Of a DNA stretch of 64,000 bases, positions 26,730 through 36,109 are shown piece by piece. Every line of letters begins with the position of its first letter. The first letter of the stretch is position 1. The translations under genes were made by a program, and so were the position numbers. This DNA comes from DASVNK01 sp036383895 (GTDB lineage Bacteria; Verrucomicrobiota; Verrucomicrobiia; Limisphaerales; SXQI01), in assembly GCA_036383895.1 (NCBI GenBank), contig DASVNK010000053.1, positions 62,001 through 126,000 on the forward strand, written 5' to 3'. The notes below the pieces were generated by a model. It was not told the DNA's origin and did not search any database. It saw only the letters and a list, made by a program, of their open reading frames with translations.

Positions 26730-28787
26730 TCAGTTTTGCGTGTATTCGGCGGTGGTCTGGATTGTGCCGATCCCAGCGGGGACAGTGACATTAAAGGAGG
26801 CCTGCCCCGCGGCGAGGTTCACCGGACCGCCGGTGATAACCGAAGTAGGGGTGGTGATCCTCAAGCGGACCGGTGTGCCATTGGGGACACCGTTGGCGCT
26901 GACCACAACAGTCACCGGGCCAGAATCGCTGAAAACAACGTCAGGATTGTTCAAGCTTCCGGTCGGAGGTTGAACCACATTGACGCCATCGACGCTGAGA
27001 ATGCTCAGAGTTCCTACCTGATTCAATTCGCCATTGGCCGAGGGCAGGCTGACAATAGTTACAGGGGCGCTCGCGCCGGTAAGACTGCGCATATACCCTT
27101 CCACTCGAATACGGCCATTTGGGAATTGAACGGCGCCACCATAAGCCTCAAGAGTGCCGGGGCCGGAAACACGATCGGCGCGAAGGAGAATAGCACCGCC
27201 TGAACCCTGTCCACCAAAACTGGCATTGCTGAATTCGACTGCTCCACCATTGGCGCTAATCCGTCCATTGATAGTGATGTCGCGTGAAGATGAGATCATG
27301 ATAGCTCCACCACCAGCGCCGCCATTTCCACCATTCCAAGTATCAGAGGAAGAACCACCACCGCCACCGGAACCGCCAATTAACGGCTGGATGAAGGCAT
27401 TTCCGTAGACACCATTGTGTTCGGCCCTTTGGCCGTCGCGGAGATTGGTGGGGCTGGTTTGCTGAGCTGTGCCGGGATTCCCCCCGCCGGGTCCCTGGCC
27501 GGGTGACCCGACGAAAGAAGAGGATGCATCGAAGCGAATAGCACCTCGACCACCATCAAAGCCGCCAGGACCTGCTTTAGCCACAACTCCGGCCGGCAGA
27601 GCGTTCACGCCGCCCTCTCCATTCAGGTCCAGCGCGCCGTTGATCGTGACATTGTCGGTCGCGAGCCAGCGGACCGGTGTATTGTTGGCATTTTTCAGAA
27701 AACGAACGGTGACATTGCCTGGAATGTTAATGGAAGTGAAATTCCAAGTACCACTTGTCCGGGCAGCCATATCAAAGAATTGAGTTTTGCCGCTAAAGAA
27801 GCTCCAGTTGGAGCCATCCCAGAGCAACGTATCCGCATCGTAGGAATCCAAGCTGGGAACCTCTCCACCAAACAGCAAAACCCGCTGCTTGCCCGCATCC
27901 CAAACCATGGAGTGATAATAGCGAGACCGGGGCAATGAGCTTTTTTGGGTCCAGGCAGAACCGTTCCAGGCCCAAGTGTCAGCCTGGCCTGCGCCGCCGG
28001 ACATGATTACTTCCTGGCGGACTGGGTCGTACGCCATGGCGTTCCAACTGCGTGCAGCAGGTTCAAACAATGGCAAAGGGTTCGGGCGAAACCAGTTCAC
28101 GCCGTTCCACAACCAGGTTTGCCCGTGATTGCCAAAGAGAACGACCTGCTGGCGGGCTTCGTCGTAAACCATAGCGCTGCTGCCGGTAGCCTGAGGTCTG
28201 GCAGCGGGATTGGCCAGGCTCCAGTTGGTGCCATCCCAAAGCCAGGTTTCATCCGTTCCAATGGCTCCGCCGAAGAGAACGACCCGCTGGCGGGCGGCAT
28301 CATATGCCATCTGGTAATTCTCCCGCGCGGTGGGTGATGAGGCAGGAGTTTTCTGAGTCCAGGTGGTGCCGTTCCAGGTCCAGGTATCATTCAGACGTCC
28401 GGAGGAACGGATGCCACCAAAAAGGACCATTTCGTTCCGGGCAGCGTCCCAAACCATCTTCATGGAATACCGATCAACAGGACTGGCGGCGGGGAGCAAG
28501 CGCACCCAGTTGGTGCCGCGAAAGGCCCAGGTATCATTCAGGGCGGCGCCATTATTACCACCGAAAAGGAGAGTTTCCTGACGAACAGGATCGTAAGCCA
28601 TCGCGGCGTACTGTCGGCCCAGGGGGATTTCGCGGAAGGTCAAGGGGCCGTCGGCGCCGGTTGACCCGCTGCTGAAGGGCAGGTCCTGCGCCGCGCTGTT
28701 GACCGCGAGGAACGCCGTGACGAGCAGAAGCCCGAGAGCGGTTGGTCTGAGGTTGGAGTGAGAACGTGTTTTCATACGTTTATACAT
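26730..28787 (-). CDS. Exported kelch-type propeller protein with glycine-rich C-terminal half
   Basis: 685 residues; the ATG at 28787 or the one at 28775 (MKTRSHSN) may be the start. A signal peptide is followed by six or so kelch-like repeats (about 55-335) with the pattern AYDxxRQxxxLFGG ... DTWxWxGTNW. The C-terminal half is rich in glycine and small residues (GGSGGGGGSSSDTWNGGNGG) with short beta strands typical of beta-helical adhesins. It lies 17 bp after the giant protein gene and ends at a strong terminator, so the two form an operon. It does not carry the terminal RFFR module. Surface exposure and binding are likely, the target unknown. Confidence 0.85.
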   Translation of the reverse strand: MYKRMKTRSHSNLRPTALGLLLVTAFLAVNSAAQDLPFSSGSTGADGPLTFREIPLGRQYAAMAYDPVRQETLLFGGNNGAALNDTWAFRGTNWVRLLPAASPVDRYSMKMVWDAARNEMVLFGGIRSSGRLNDTWTWNGTTWTQKTPASSPTARENYQMAYDAARQRVVLFGGAIGTDETWLWDGTNWSLANPAARPQATGSSAMVYDEARQQVVLFGNHGQTWLWNGVNWFRPNPLPLFEPAARSWNAMAYDPVRQEVIMSGGAGQADTWAWNGSAWTQKSSLPRSRYYHSMVWDAGKQRVLLFGGEVPSLDSYDADTLLWDGSNWSFFSGKTQFFDMAARTSGTWNFTSINIPGNVTVRFLKNANNTPVRWLATDNVTINGALDLNGEGGVNALPAGVVAKAGPGGFDGGRGAIRFDASSSFVGSPGQGPGGGNPGTAQQTSPTNLRDGQRAEHNGVYGNAFIQPLIGGSGGGGGSSSDTWNGGNGGAGGGAIMISSSRDITINGRISANGGAVEFSNASFGGQGSGGAILLRADRVSGPGTLEAYGGAVQFPNGRIRVEGYMRSLTGASAPVTIVSLPSANGELNQVGTLSILSVDGVNVVQPPTGSLNNPDVVFSDSGPVTVVVSANGVPNGTPVRLRITTPTSVITGGPVNLAAGQASFNVTVPAGIGTIQTTAEYTQN

Positions 28788-28804
28788 TTTGCTAGGGCTA
28801 AAAT

Positions 28805-31800
28805 TTATTGATTTTGATAACTAACGATCGGGGAAAAGGTTTGGACGGTCGCGGGCTCGTCTGCTGGAATCGCATTCAGATAACTGGCGGCCGGAGAGAT
28901 GATATCCATGGAAATTCCGGCGGGAACCGGCTCAGCGAGAGCGTTCAAATAACTGGCGACCGGCGATTGCACGTGGCGAACCAGATTTTCAGGTAACGGC
29001 GCTGCGACTCCGTTCAAGAACGATGCAGTGCTGGAAGTAACGATCTTTTGTAAGCCTGCAGGAATGGTCGTTGGGGTGGCGTTCAGGAAACTTGCGGATA
29101 CGGAAGCGACCAGAACGATCGGTTCGGAACCTGAGTTGGCGGGATCGGTCCCTTCCACAACTTCGCCGTTGTCGTCCCAACCATCGCCGTCGCTGTCGTG
29201 AGTGCGAGGGCTGGTCCGGTTGGCGGCTTCAGCGAAATTGTTCAATCCATCATTATCGGAATCTTCCAAATCATCATGCACGCCGTTTTGGTCGCTATCA
29301 CGGACGCGGGGATCGTAACCGAACACTAGTTCCCAGCTTGTTTTGAGACGGTCGTTATCGAAATCCTCGTCGCCATCGAGAATGTTATCGCCGTCGGTAT
29401 CCGGATTTTGGGAATCAAGGTTCAGGGCGGCCTCGACGTTGTCGGGCACGCCGTCATTGTCCGAGTCGGCCTGGCCGAGCACCCAGAAGTTCCAGACGAC
29501 CTCTGCGGCGAGCGGATTTCCCGACAGATCAGCCAACGGGGGGCGGACTGAAACTTGATACAGGCCGGGTGCGAGCGTTTCGTCGAAATCGACTCGGCCC
29601 GCGCTCACATCTTCGCGATAAGAGAGCACGCCGGTGGCAACGATAGTATCATCGGTGTTGCCGATAATATTATCGGCTCCGCCAAAGCGAAGGAGGAAAG
29701 TAACAGGTGAAAGAGTGCCCTGATTGATCGGCTCGCTGAATTGTGCCGAGACATAATTCGCTTCGCCCACGATCGCCCCGCTGCTCGGGAACCGGCGAAC
29801 CACGCGAGGTGGGGTTGCATCTGGAACCAAGGCGACCGTGATTTCGTCTGTCCAGGTGAAATTGCCGCCGGTGTCGGTCGCTTTGGCGCGAAGCTTGAAG
29901 TTGGGTGCCGGAAGAACCGGGGTTATAAAGTTCGCCTCGAAGGGATAGTTCCCATCAATCGCGACGAGTTCGCCATTGATGTAGAACTCGACGTTCCGCA
30001 CCTGCACATCGTCCGCAACTGTGGCGCTAACCCGCACCCGTTTGCCTTCCTCGGCCTGGGCCGGATTCAGTGGGAAACTGGCGGAGAGGGCGATCGTGGG
30101 GGGCACACCGCTCGCATCGTAAGCCAGATAATTCACCACCTGGAGACCAGCCGCGCCATCGGCCACGTAAGCCAGTCCGTTATAAATCGAGAGCGCATGG
30201 GCGATGCCAGGAGTTGGCAGCGTTGCCAGCAATGTGCCGGTGACGGTCGGATCTTCGAGATCGAACAAGTAAATGTCGTGCGTGCCGTCATCACGAGGAT
30301 TGATACCCACTGCAGCAACGCCGAGTGCTGAGCCGTTATCAATCACCTGTTTGTGGGAATTCGCCCCTGCATCCACAGCGTTCCCGCGAACCACCAGTGT
30401 ATCCGGATTGCTCACATCGATCACGTGGAAGCCGGGGTAGCTGGTGACATAAGCATACTGTTCGCCGACGAAGAGCCGCCTGCGCCCGGTGATTCCTTCG
30501 GCGAAGAATGAAAGAGTAACCTGCCCGGCCAGTTCGAGAGTGTCATCGACCAGTCGATAGCGCCGCAACGAGCCGGGTAGTTGCACGTAGAGATAGCCAC
30601 GAGTCACAACGAGATCGTGAATCACCTCATTCAGGTTGTGCCGTTCCAAAATCGTGCCGGTAACCATATCCACCACGACCACCTGGCCGGCTTGCGTGCC
30701 GACATAAGCGACCGCCCCGGACACAGCCACAGCTCGAGCGTTGCCGGCGATATTCACCTGGTGCAGAAGCGTGGCGTTCGGGGGATCAAGGATGTTAACG
30801 ATGGCAAGGCCGCTCGGCCCGTCCGCAACGGCCACGAATCCATCTCCCACCGCGACCGATTCCGCCGAGCCCAGGGTATCCAACTGCCGGAGGAGGTTGG
30901 GAGTCAGTCCGGCCGAAACGTCGAAGAGCGCAACGCCCGCAGTTCGGTCGGCGACAGCGGCAATATCGTTGAAAGCGGAGACATCAACCGCAGTGCCCGG
31001 AGTATCGACCGCAGCGATGACACCAGTGCGAACGGCGAGCCCGCTATTTGGATCGAGGCCCTGGCGAATTTCATTTCCATCGTTGATCCCATCGTTGTCG
31101 GTATCCGCCTTGGTGGGCGAAGTCCCCATAATCAACTCACCGATGAAGCCGAGACCGTCCCCGTCGGTATCGTCAGAGCCATCAGCAATGAGATAAACGT
31201 TCGGAAGAATAATGTTCCGGCCATTATCGCCGGAAATAAAATCGGCATACCCAACTTCCAAAGTGTCTGCCTTGAGGATGTAATTCCGATACGGAGTGTT
31301 CGGCCGCATGATGAGGTTGGCATGGGCAATACCAGCGCGTCCGGCCACACCCCGTTGCACGATTTCAGCGCGAGTCCAATCCTTCAAAGCGTAATAATGA
31401 AGACCGGTGGAGAAGACCAGCGGCTCTTCCGGGGGAAGGTCTGTGCCGGTGGAGGCTGCTCGGATAGATAAACTGCCGTTGGAGCCGTTGCATGCGTCGT
31501 CCGCGTTGTTCGGACCGAGAACTGTATCGGTCCCGCCCTGCCGGGCGATATGCGATTGAGAAGTGACGCGCAAGGAAGTAGCTGCGACCGGTAGCTGGGT
31601 GCTGAAGACTGGAAGACCGACGTCGCGAGTTGGAATAATCTGCACGTTAATGAACCCACCAGAGCTGATGACCAGGCCGGCCTTGTCACCGCAGGGGCTG
31701 AACTGCCAAAACCCGGAAAGTGGATTGAAGCTCCATGATCCCCCGGCGAAGCCAAACTGCGCGGTGATCAACTGCGAATTGACAATTTTTTTCTTGTCAA

Positions 31801-34216
31801 GGTTCACCAGGTTCCATTGCACGCCGCCGCCAAAACCGTAGGCATAAATAAACGAGCGGTCCGAACAATCAGGACTGAAACCCCAGCCTGCATTCCCCGT
31901 GGGGAAAGAGGTGTAATGGTTCACGTCGCCGTTGGAAGTACTGATGACGTAAAGCTCCAGTTGTGTCCCCGACACCGTCGCGTAAACAAAGCGTCGTCCA
32001 TGGGGACTATACCCGAAGCCGGATGGAGTCGCGGCCTTTTGAATCGTCCAGACGGGAACGGTCGGGTTTTGGCGCGCGAGGTTGTGCAGCATGAGTGTGT
32101 GTAGTTGGTTGCCGAACCCGCCCGTGATGAAATTATACATGAAAGAGTCACCATCCGGAGCAAAGCCCCAACCCGCATTCAAGGAAGGAATTGTAACTGC
32201 GAGCACCTGGCTGTTGTTCGAGACGCGTCGAATAACAATATTGATGTCTGTTCCCTGTTGAGTAGCAGTTAAGCGATAGCGCCCATTCGGCGAAGTGCCA
32301 TCTCCGTTTACTTTCGCGGTCACAACCTCCGGATCCACATAAGCGCCATCGTTCGGACATCCGCAATCGACCCCTCCAGCGCAACCGCCAGTGCCACCGC
32401 CCGAGGGTGATGAATCGTGACTGTCTCTCACTCCGTCATCGTCATCATCGTTGTCGTTACTGTTATTTATGCCGTCCCCATCGATATCAGGATCCACGTC
32501 ATTCTTGACGCCATCCCCATCGATATCGTCATCAGCGTTGTTCGATTCGCCGTCGCCGTCCGTATCCTCACCGTCCCCGCCATCATCGCCCGAATCACCG
32601 TCAGGCCCACCGCTGTCGCCATCGCCACCTTCATCGCTCGGGCCGTTACCACCACTTGGGCCATTCCCATTGGGGCCATTCCCGTTCCCACCGTTTGGTC
32701 CTCCATTGCCACCGCCGCCGCTACCGATCGCATCGCAACCACCACCGCTGCCTGGCTGTGTGCCGTGCCAACCCGGTTGCAGAACACCGTAGCCTGGATC
32801 GGTCTCCACAAAATTCCCGTCCGCCGTTACGGTCATCGGTCCGGCGATTTCCCAGCGGCCGGTGTCATGGTTGAAGCTCCAAAGCGCACTCTTCGCACCT
32901 GGCGGCAGCTTAAAACCGGTGACAGGATCAGGAAGGTTCGGAAAACGAACCGGCACAGGACGATCGAAATTCGATGGACCGTCCGTTTGAATGGTAATCA
33001 CCAGAGGCAAGTTTAATCCCGGGGGAAGCGGCTCTGGAATCCGGTCCGGCGGCACAGGAGCGATGCCGACCCGACCACCTCTTGTTCCCGCATCATTGAA
33101 AAGGGAGTTGGCCGGAACAGTGACCGAGACACCTGCCAGTTCGGGATTGGCGGTAATGACTTCGGCGGGGAAAGTGACTTGCGTCGCCGCGGTAGCGCTC
33201 ACTGTAGTCAGCGTTCCCTGGATCACCAACGGAAGGAAAATCTCTCCATTACCACCCGCGAGGTTGGTTTCCACTCCAGCCACCGCTTCCCAGGCCTTGC
33301 CCACAACAGGATAGTAATCACCATTTGGCCAACTGCTTCCCTGCGCAGTGCGCCCATCAACGTGGACGAAAAATCTGCCGGAAGGAACGGGCTGCAATTT
33401 GAAAAAACCGGTCGCATCCGTAGTCGTGCGCATTGTTTCCTCCGCGCCATCCACCGTGACGGTAACTCCTTGCAGTGGCACGTTCATCATCGTGCCGGGG
33501 TTCGCGGGATTGGGCACCTGTTCGGAGGCAAAGACGCGGCCGATGACCGCGGTTTGCGAAACCGGGGTGGTGCTCAGCGTGTTGAACGCCAGCGAGTAGG
33601 TTCCGCCTGGAACTCCGTCATTATTTCCATCCAAAGTGCGGCCCCGATCATCCTTGATCTGATCGGTATTGAGCGTGACCTGCACGCGCGAACTGGCGGG
33701 CAGATTTTCCAGGTAGAACAACGTCGCCTTGCGCCGATCGGTCGCCAGTTCGACCCGTGAAAGAATTTTACGAGTGCCGACCGTAGCGGAAAACTGATCC
33801 CTACTAATGGTTGCATCAGCCGCCAGCGGTTCGCTGAAATATAGAATCGTTTCGCGAGTGACTGCGACTTCCTCATCGCCGACAGAGGGAGACGAACCGA
33901 TGATGCGTGTCAGTTGGAGCGTTCCCGGAAGGCGCAGACGGAAATACCGGCTGGCACCCGTCGGTTCGAGAGTCACCACCAGCGAGCTACCCTGGATGAC
34001 CGCCGTTTGCGGAGAATCCTGCCACAGAATGGTGTTATTAAGCGTGACTGTCTCCTCTAGAATTCCGTTGGCCAACTCCTGCGGCCACGCCAGGCGCACT
34101 CGGCGGTCGGGCAGTTCCTCGACCTCCAATCGATATTCGGGAGATTGCGCGAACGCGGGAAGCAGTAGGAGAGTAACCAGAATCAGCCGGGCGGTGAGTG
34201 GCGGCAAATTAAACAT
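28805..34216 (-). CDS. Giant exported multidomain protein (Big_5, TSP3, propeller, LVIVD, tail repeats)
   Basis: About 1803 residues from the ATG at 34216 (MFNLPPLTARLILVTLLLLP); 17 upstream codons are unsupported. After the signal peptide an RFFR-like module (about 25-100, ending ASRYFRLRLPG) sits unusually at the N-terminus. A Big_5-type domain (about 100-220) and a carboxypeptidase-regulatory-like domain (about 225-300) follow. A glycine/aspartate-rich thrombospondin type 3 stretch (about 490-605; DIDGDGVKND, calcium-binding pattern) leads to a TolB-like propeller (WGFAPDG, FGYSPHG, WGFSPD), LVIVD repeats (about 1070-1365), further Big_5-type domains and a second TSP3 stretch (about 1580-1700). 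The end is a 97-residue array of 23-residue repeats. Role unknown; probably cell-surface. Confidence 0.85.
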   Translation of the reverse strand: MFNLPPLTARLILVTLLLLPAFAQSPEYRLEVEELPDRRVRLAWPQELANGILEETVTLNNTILWQDSPQTAVIQGSSLVVTLEPTGASRYFRLRLPGTLQLTRIIGSSPSVGDEEVAVTRETILYFSEPLAADATISRDQFSATVGTRKILSRVELATDRRKATLFYLENLPASSRVQVTLNTDQIKDDRGRTLDGNNDGVPGGTYSLAFNTLSTTPVSQTAVIGRVFASEQVPNPANPGTMMNVPLQGVTVTVDGAEETMRTTTDATGFFKLQPVPSGRFFVHVDGRTAQGSSWPNGDYYPVVGKAWEAVAGVETNLAGGNGEIFLPLVIQGTLTTVSATAATQVTFPAEVITANPELAGVSVTVPANSLFNDAGTRGGRVGIAPVPPDRIPEPLPPGLNLPLVITIQTDGPSNFDRPVPVRFPNLPDPVTGFKLPPGAKSALWSFNHDTGRWEIAGPMTVTADGNFVETDPGYGVLQPGWHGTQPGSGGGCDAIGSGGGGNGGPNGGNGNGPNGNGPSGGNGPSDEGGDGDSGGPDGDSGDDGGDGEDTDGDGESNNADDDIDGDGVKNDVDPDIDGDGINNSNDNDDDDDGVRDSHDSSPSGGGTGGCAGGVDCGCPNDGAYVDPEVVTAKVNGDGTSPNGRYRLTATQQGTDINIVIRRVSNNSQVLAVTIPSLNAGWGFAPDGDSFMYNFITGGFGNQLHTLMLHNLARQNPTVPVWTIQKAATPSGFGYSPHGRRFVYATVSGTQLELYVISTSNGDVNHYTSFPTGNAGWGFSPDCSDRSFIYAYGFGGGVQWNLVNLDKKKIVNSQLITAQFGFAGGSWSFNPLSGFWQFSPCGDKAGLVISSGGFINVQIIPTRDVGLPVFSTQLPVAATSLRVTSQSHIARQGGTDTVLGPNNADDACNGSNGSLSIRAASTGTDLPPEEPLVFSTGLHYYALKDWTRAEIVQRGVAGRAGIAHANLIMRPNTPYRNYILKADTLEVGYADFISGDNGRNIILPNVYLIADGSDDTDGDGLGFIGELIMGTSPTKADTDNDGINDGNEIRQGLDPNSGLAVRTGVIAAVDTPGTAVDVSAFNDIAAVADRTAGVALFDVSAGLTPNLLRQLDTLGSAESVAVGDGFVAVADGPSGLAIVNILDPPNATLLHQVNIAGNARAVAVSGAVAYVGTQAGQVVVVDMVTGTILERHNLNEVIHDLVVTRGYLYVQLPGSLRRYRLVDDTLELAGQVTLSFFAEGITGRRRLFVGEQYAYVTSYPGFHVIDVSNPDTLVVRGNAVDAGANSHKQVIDNGSALGVAAVGINPRDDGTHDIYLFDLEDPTVTGTLLATLPTPGIAHALSIYNGLAYVADGAAGLQVVNYLAYDASGVPPTIALSASFPLNPAQAEEGKRVRVSATVADDVQVRNVEFYINGELVAIDGNYPFEANFITPVLPAPNFKLRAKATDTGGNFTWTDEITVALVPDATPPRVVRRFPSSGAIVGEANYVSAQFSEPINQGTLSPVTFLLRFGGADNIIGNTDDTIVATGVLSYREDVSAGRVDFDETLAPGLYQVSVRPPLADLSGNPLAAEVVWNFWVLGQADSDNDGVPDNVEAALNLDSQNPDTDGDNILDGDEDFDNDRLKTSWELVFGYDPRVRDSDQNGVHDDLEDSDNDGLNNFAEAANRTSPRTHDSDGDGWDDNGEVVEGTDPANSGSEPIVLVASVSASFLNATPTTIPAGLQKIVTSSTASFLNGVAAPLPENLVRHVQSPVASYLNALAEPVPAGISMDIISPAASYLNAIPADEPATVQTFSPIVSYQNQ
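28808..29098 (-). repeat. Tandem 69-bp repeats encoding a 23-residue tail repeat
   Basis: The last 97 residues of the giant protein are SASFLNATPTTIPAGLQ(...)TSS, TASFLNGVAAPLPENL(...)QSP, VASYLNALAEPVPAGI(...)ISP, AASYLNAIPADEPATV(...)FSP and a final IVSYQNQ. Period is 23, 23, 23, 21 and then a truncated 7. The conserved core is A-S-[FY]-L-N-[AG]. DNA copies are diverged, so the array is not recent. Confidence 0.85.
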
Positions 34217-34500
34217 AAGGGAAGGTTCGCGAGATCCGAGATTCCTCCTGCCGCACAAAAGTGTCAAAGGGATTCGCTAAAAAATTTATCGTACGATCGA
34301 AAAAAGCTAATAAGTGGAAAAAAGTTTTACGGAAATTCTCCCAACCGACGCTAACCGTTGAAGTCAGTTCGATCTTGCCGGTCTTCGACTCGGAAAGCGA
34401 GGCACTCACATCGCCGCAGATTGCTTCCGGTGCATCAGGACGGCCAAAGTTTAACGTTGATACTTTCCGCAAGATCGTCTAATTAGGTTACGAAACGCAA
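34217..34500. promoter_or_regulatory. Divergent promoter region between the giant protein gene and haloperoxidase 1
   Basis: About 285 bp between divergent starts. The segment 34285-34335 is strongly A/T-rich (runs of AAAAAA), unlike its surroundings, and is the likely promoter area. I cannot pick a firm -35/-10. A GTG-initiated frame at 34261-34482 (73 codons, lysine-rich start) is possible but unsupported. Confidence 0.4.
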
Positions 34501-35961
34501 GTGATCTCCTTCCTCCACCGCTATTTGCAGATTGTTATTGCGCTCACCTTTGTAATTTCTTCTTTTTCTAACCCGTTGCTTGAGTGGAATTCCGTCGTGC
34601 TTAATGCCGTCCGGGGAGATAACATCGCTCCAACGCTAGCCGCCAGAAATTTTGCTATTATCCACACCGCCATCTTCGATGCGGCGAATTCCGTTACGAG
34701 AACTCACCAGCCGTACCGGGTGCAACTTGAAGCCGAACCGGGAGCTTCAATCGAAGGAGCTGTCATAGGTGCAGCTTACGAAACTATAGTCTCGTTGCAC
34801 CCTAGCTCCGAAGCGGCAGCTATTGAACTCCTAATGGAGCAAAATTCGAGATTCGATGGGACGAATGGTTATCTTGAGGGTTTAACGCTGGGAACGCGTA
34901 TCGGGAAGCTAGCACTTGAAAGTAGGCAAGGAGATGGGGCGGCGACAGATTTTCCGTATATACCCAGCGATGGGCCTGGAGAGTGGCGACGCACCCCACC
35001 TTTCCGCCCGCCACTTTCTCCGGGTTGGGGCTATGTGGATTACTTTGCTCTGACGACAGATGTATCATTTCTACCCCCGCCACCTCCAACGCTCGACAGT
35101 GAGGAGTATGCAATAGCACTGAACGAAGTTAAAGAGTATGGAAGGAAAAACAGTTCAGTTAGAACAGCGGAACAGAGCGAGACGGCAGTCTTTTGGTCTG
35201 ACTTCAGCTATACTGCGACACCCCCGGGTCACTGGCAGGAGATAGCGACGGACATTGTGGTTCAGCAAGGTACATCTTTCGAAGATGCTACGCGGCTATT
35301 TGCATTGTTAAGTCTCGCACAGGCAGATGCCGGAATCGTCGTTTGGGATTCCAAGTATCTATACAATTTGTGGCGGCCTATTACTGCGATCCAAAGAGCG
35401 AATGAAGACGGAAATGATTTGACCGGGGTTGATTCATCCTGGGAGAGTTTGCTGGGCGCTCCCCCGTTTCCCTCCTACGTGAGCGGTCACAGCACATTCA
35501 GCAGCGCAAGCGCTACTGTGCTCGCGCGTTTTTACGGGACAGATTCCCTGACTTTCTCCGCTAAGTCTGATGCACTTCCTGGCCAAACGCGTGTTTATCG
35601 GAGCCTGGCGGAGTGTGCAGATGAGGTTGGTATGAGCCGAATTTACGGAGGCATCCATTTCGGCTTTGATAATGTTGAAGGAAAACGTTCGGGAAAAGGA
35701 ATAGCGAATTACGTTTGCGACAATTATCTGCTGCAAGGATCTTCTCTACCGTCGCTGACTCTAAAACATGGCAGCAGCGGATTCTTGCAAATTCGCCTTC
35801 ATGATCTACCTGGCCAGAAGATTGTCTTGGATATCTCAGACGATCTGGCGAGTTGGAAGCCCTTTTCAACGAATGTATCGGCAACTGGAGGAATCGTTGT
35901 GAATGACACTCCGAAGGCCGCCCGCTTCTATAGAACTCGCAGGGTAGAGGGGGATAAATGA
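34501..35961 (+). CDS. Exported vanadium-dependent haloperoxidase (PAP2 superfamily), copy 1
   Basis: 486 residues from a GTG at 34501, with signal peptide (hydrophobic core about 9-23). All three vanadate-binding motifs are intact: K-x6-RP in KYLYNLWRP, the SGH motif in PSYVSGHSTFS and SR-x5-H in SRIYGGIH. Such enzymes oxidise halides with hydrogen peroxide, or are related acid phosphatases. The C-terminal 60 residues (KIVLDISDDLASWKPF ... ARFYRTRR) are the terminal module shared with neighbours. Followed after 148 bp by a second, longer haloperoxidase gene. Halide specificity cannot be told from sequence. Confidence 0.9.
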   Translation: MISFLHRYLQIVIALTFVISSFSNPLLEWNSVVLNAVRGDNIAPTLAARNFAIIHTAIFDAANSVTRTHQPYRVQLEAEPGASIEGAVIGAAYETIVSLHPSSEAAAIELLMEQNSRFDGTNGYLEGLTLGTRIGKLALESRQGDGAATDFPYIPSDGPGEWRRTPPFRPPLSPGWGYVDYFALTTDVSFLPPPPPTLDSEEYAIALNEVKEYGRKNSSVRTAEQSETAVFWSDFSYTATPPGHWQEIATDIVVQQGTSFEDATRLFALLSLAQADAGIVVWDSKYLYNLWRPITAIQRANEDGNDLTGVDSSWESLLGAPPFPSYVSGHSTFSSASATVLARFYGTDSLTFSAKSDALPGQTRVYRSLAECADEVGMSRIYGGIHFGFDNVEGKRSGKGIANYVCDNYLLQGSSLPSLTLKHGSSGFLQIRLHDLPGQKIVLDISDDLASWKPFSTNVSATGGIVVNDTPKAARFYRTRRVEGDK

Positions 35962-35970
35962 TGCGGAATT

Positions 35971-35990
35971 AACGCGGCCGCGGCGTTTTT
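35971..35990 (+). terminator. Weak intrinsic terminator after haloperoxidase 1
   Basis: AACGC pairs with GCGTT around a GGCCGCG loop and runs into TTTTT, 9 bp after the stop codon. The stem is only 5 bp, so termination may be partial and allow read-through to haloperoxidase 2. Confidence 0.4.
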
Positions 35991-36109
35991 CGCCCCGGAT
36001 AAACAGCAGCTTATCCCAGCAATCAGCCTTTCTGCCACAATCAGGACGGAATTTTGATGCGACCTAGTAGAACAGGCGCAACCTGATCTTGCTTCGGCAC
36101 AACCAAACT

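Noticed and set aside
28808..29098. CRISPR-like or recent satellite array
   Set aside because: The 69-bp periodicity is conserved only at protein level; the DNA copies are diverged and lie in frame inside a gene.
34261..34482. Possible 73-residue lysine-rich protein upstream of haloperoxidase 1
   Set aside because: GTG start without a ribosome binding site, no recognisable family, and it covers the A/T-rich stretch that is the likely promoter.
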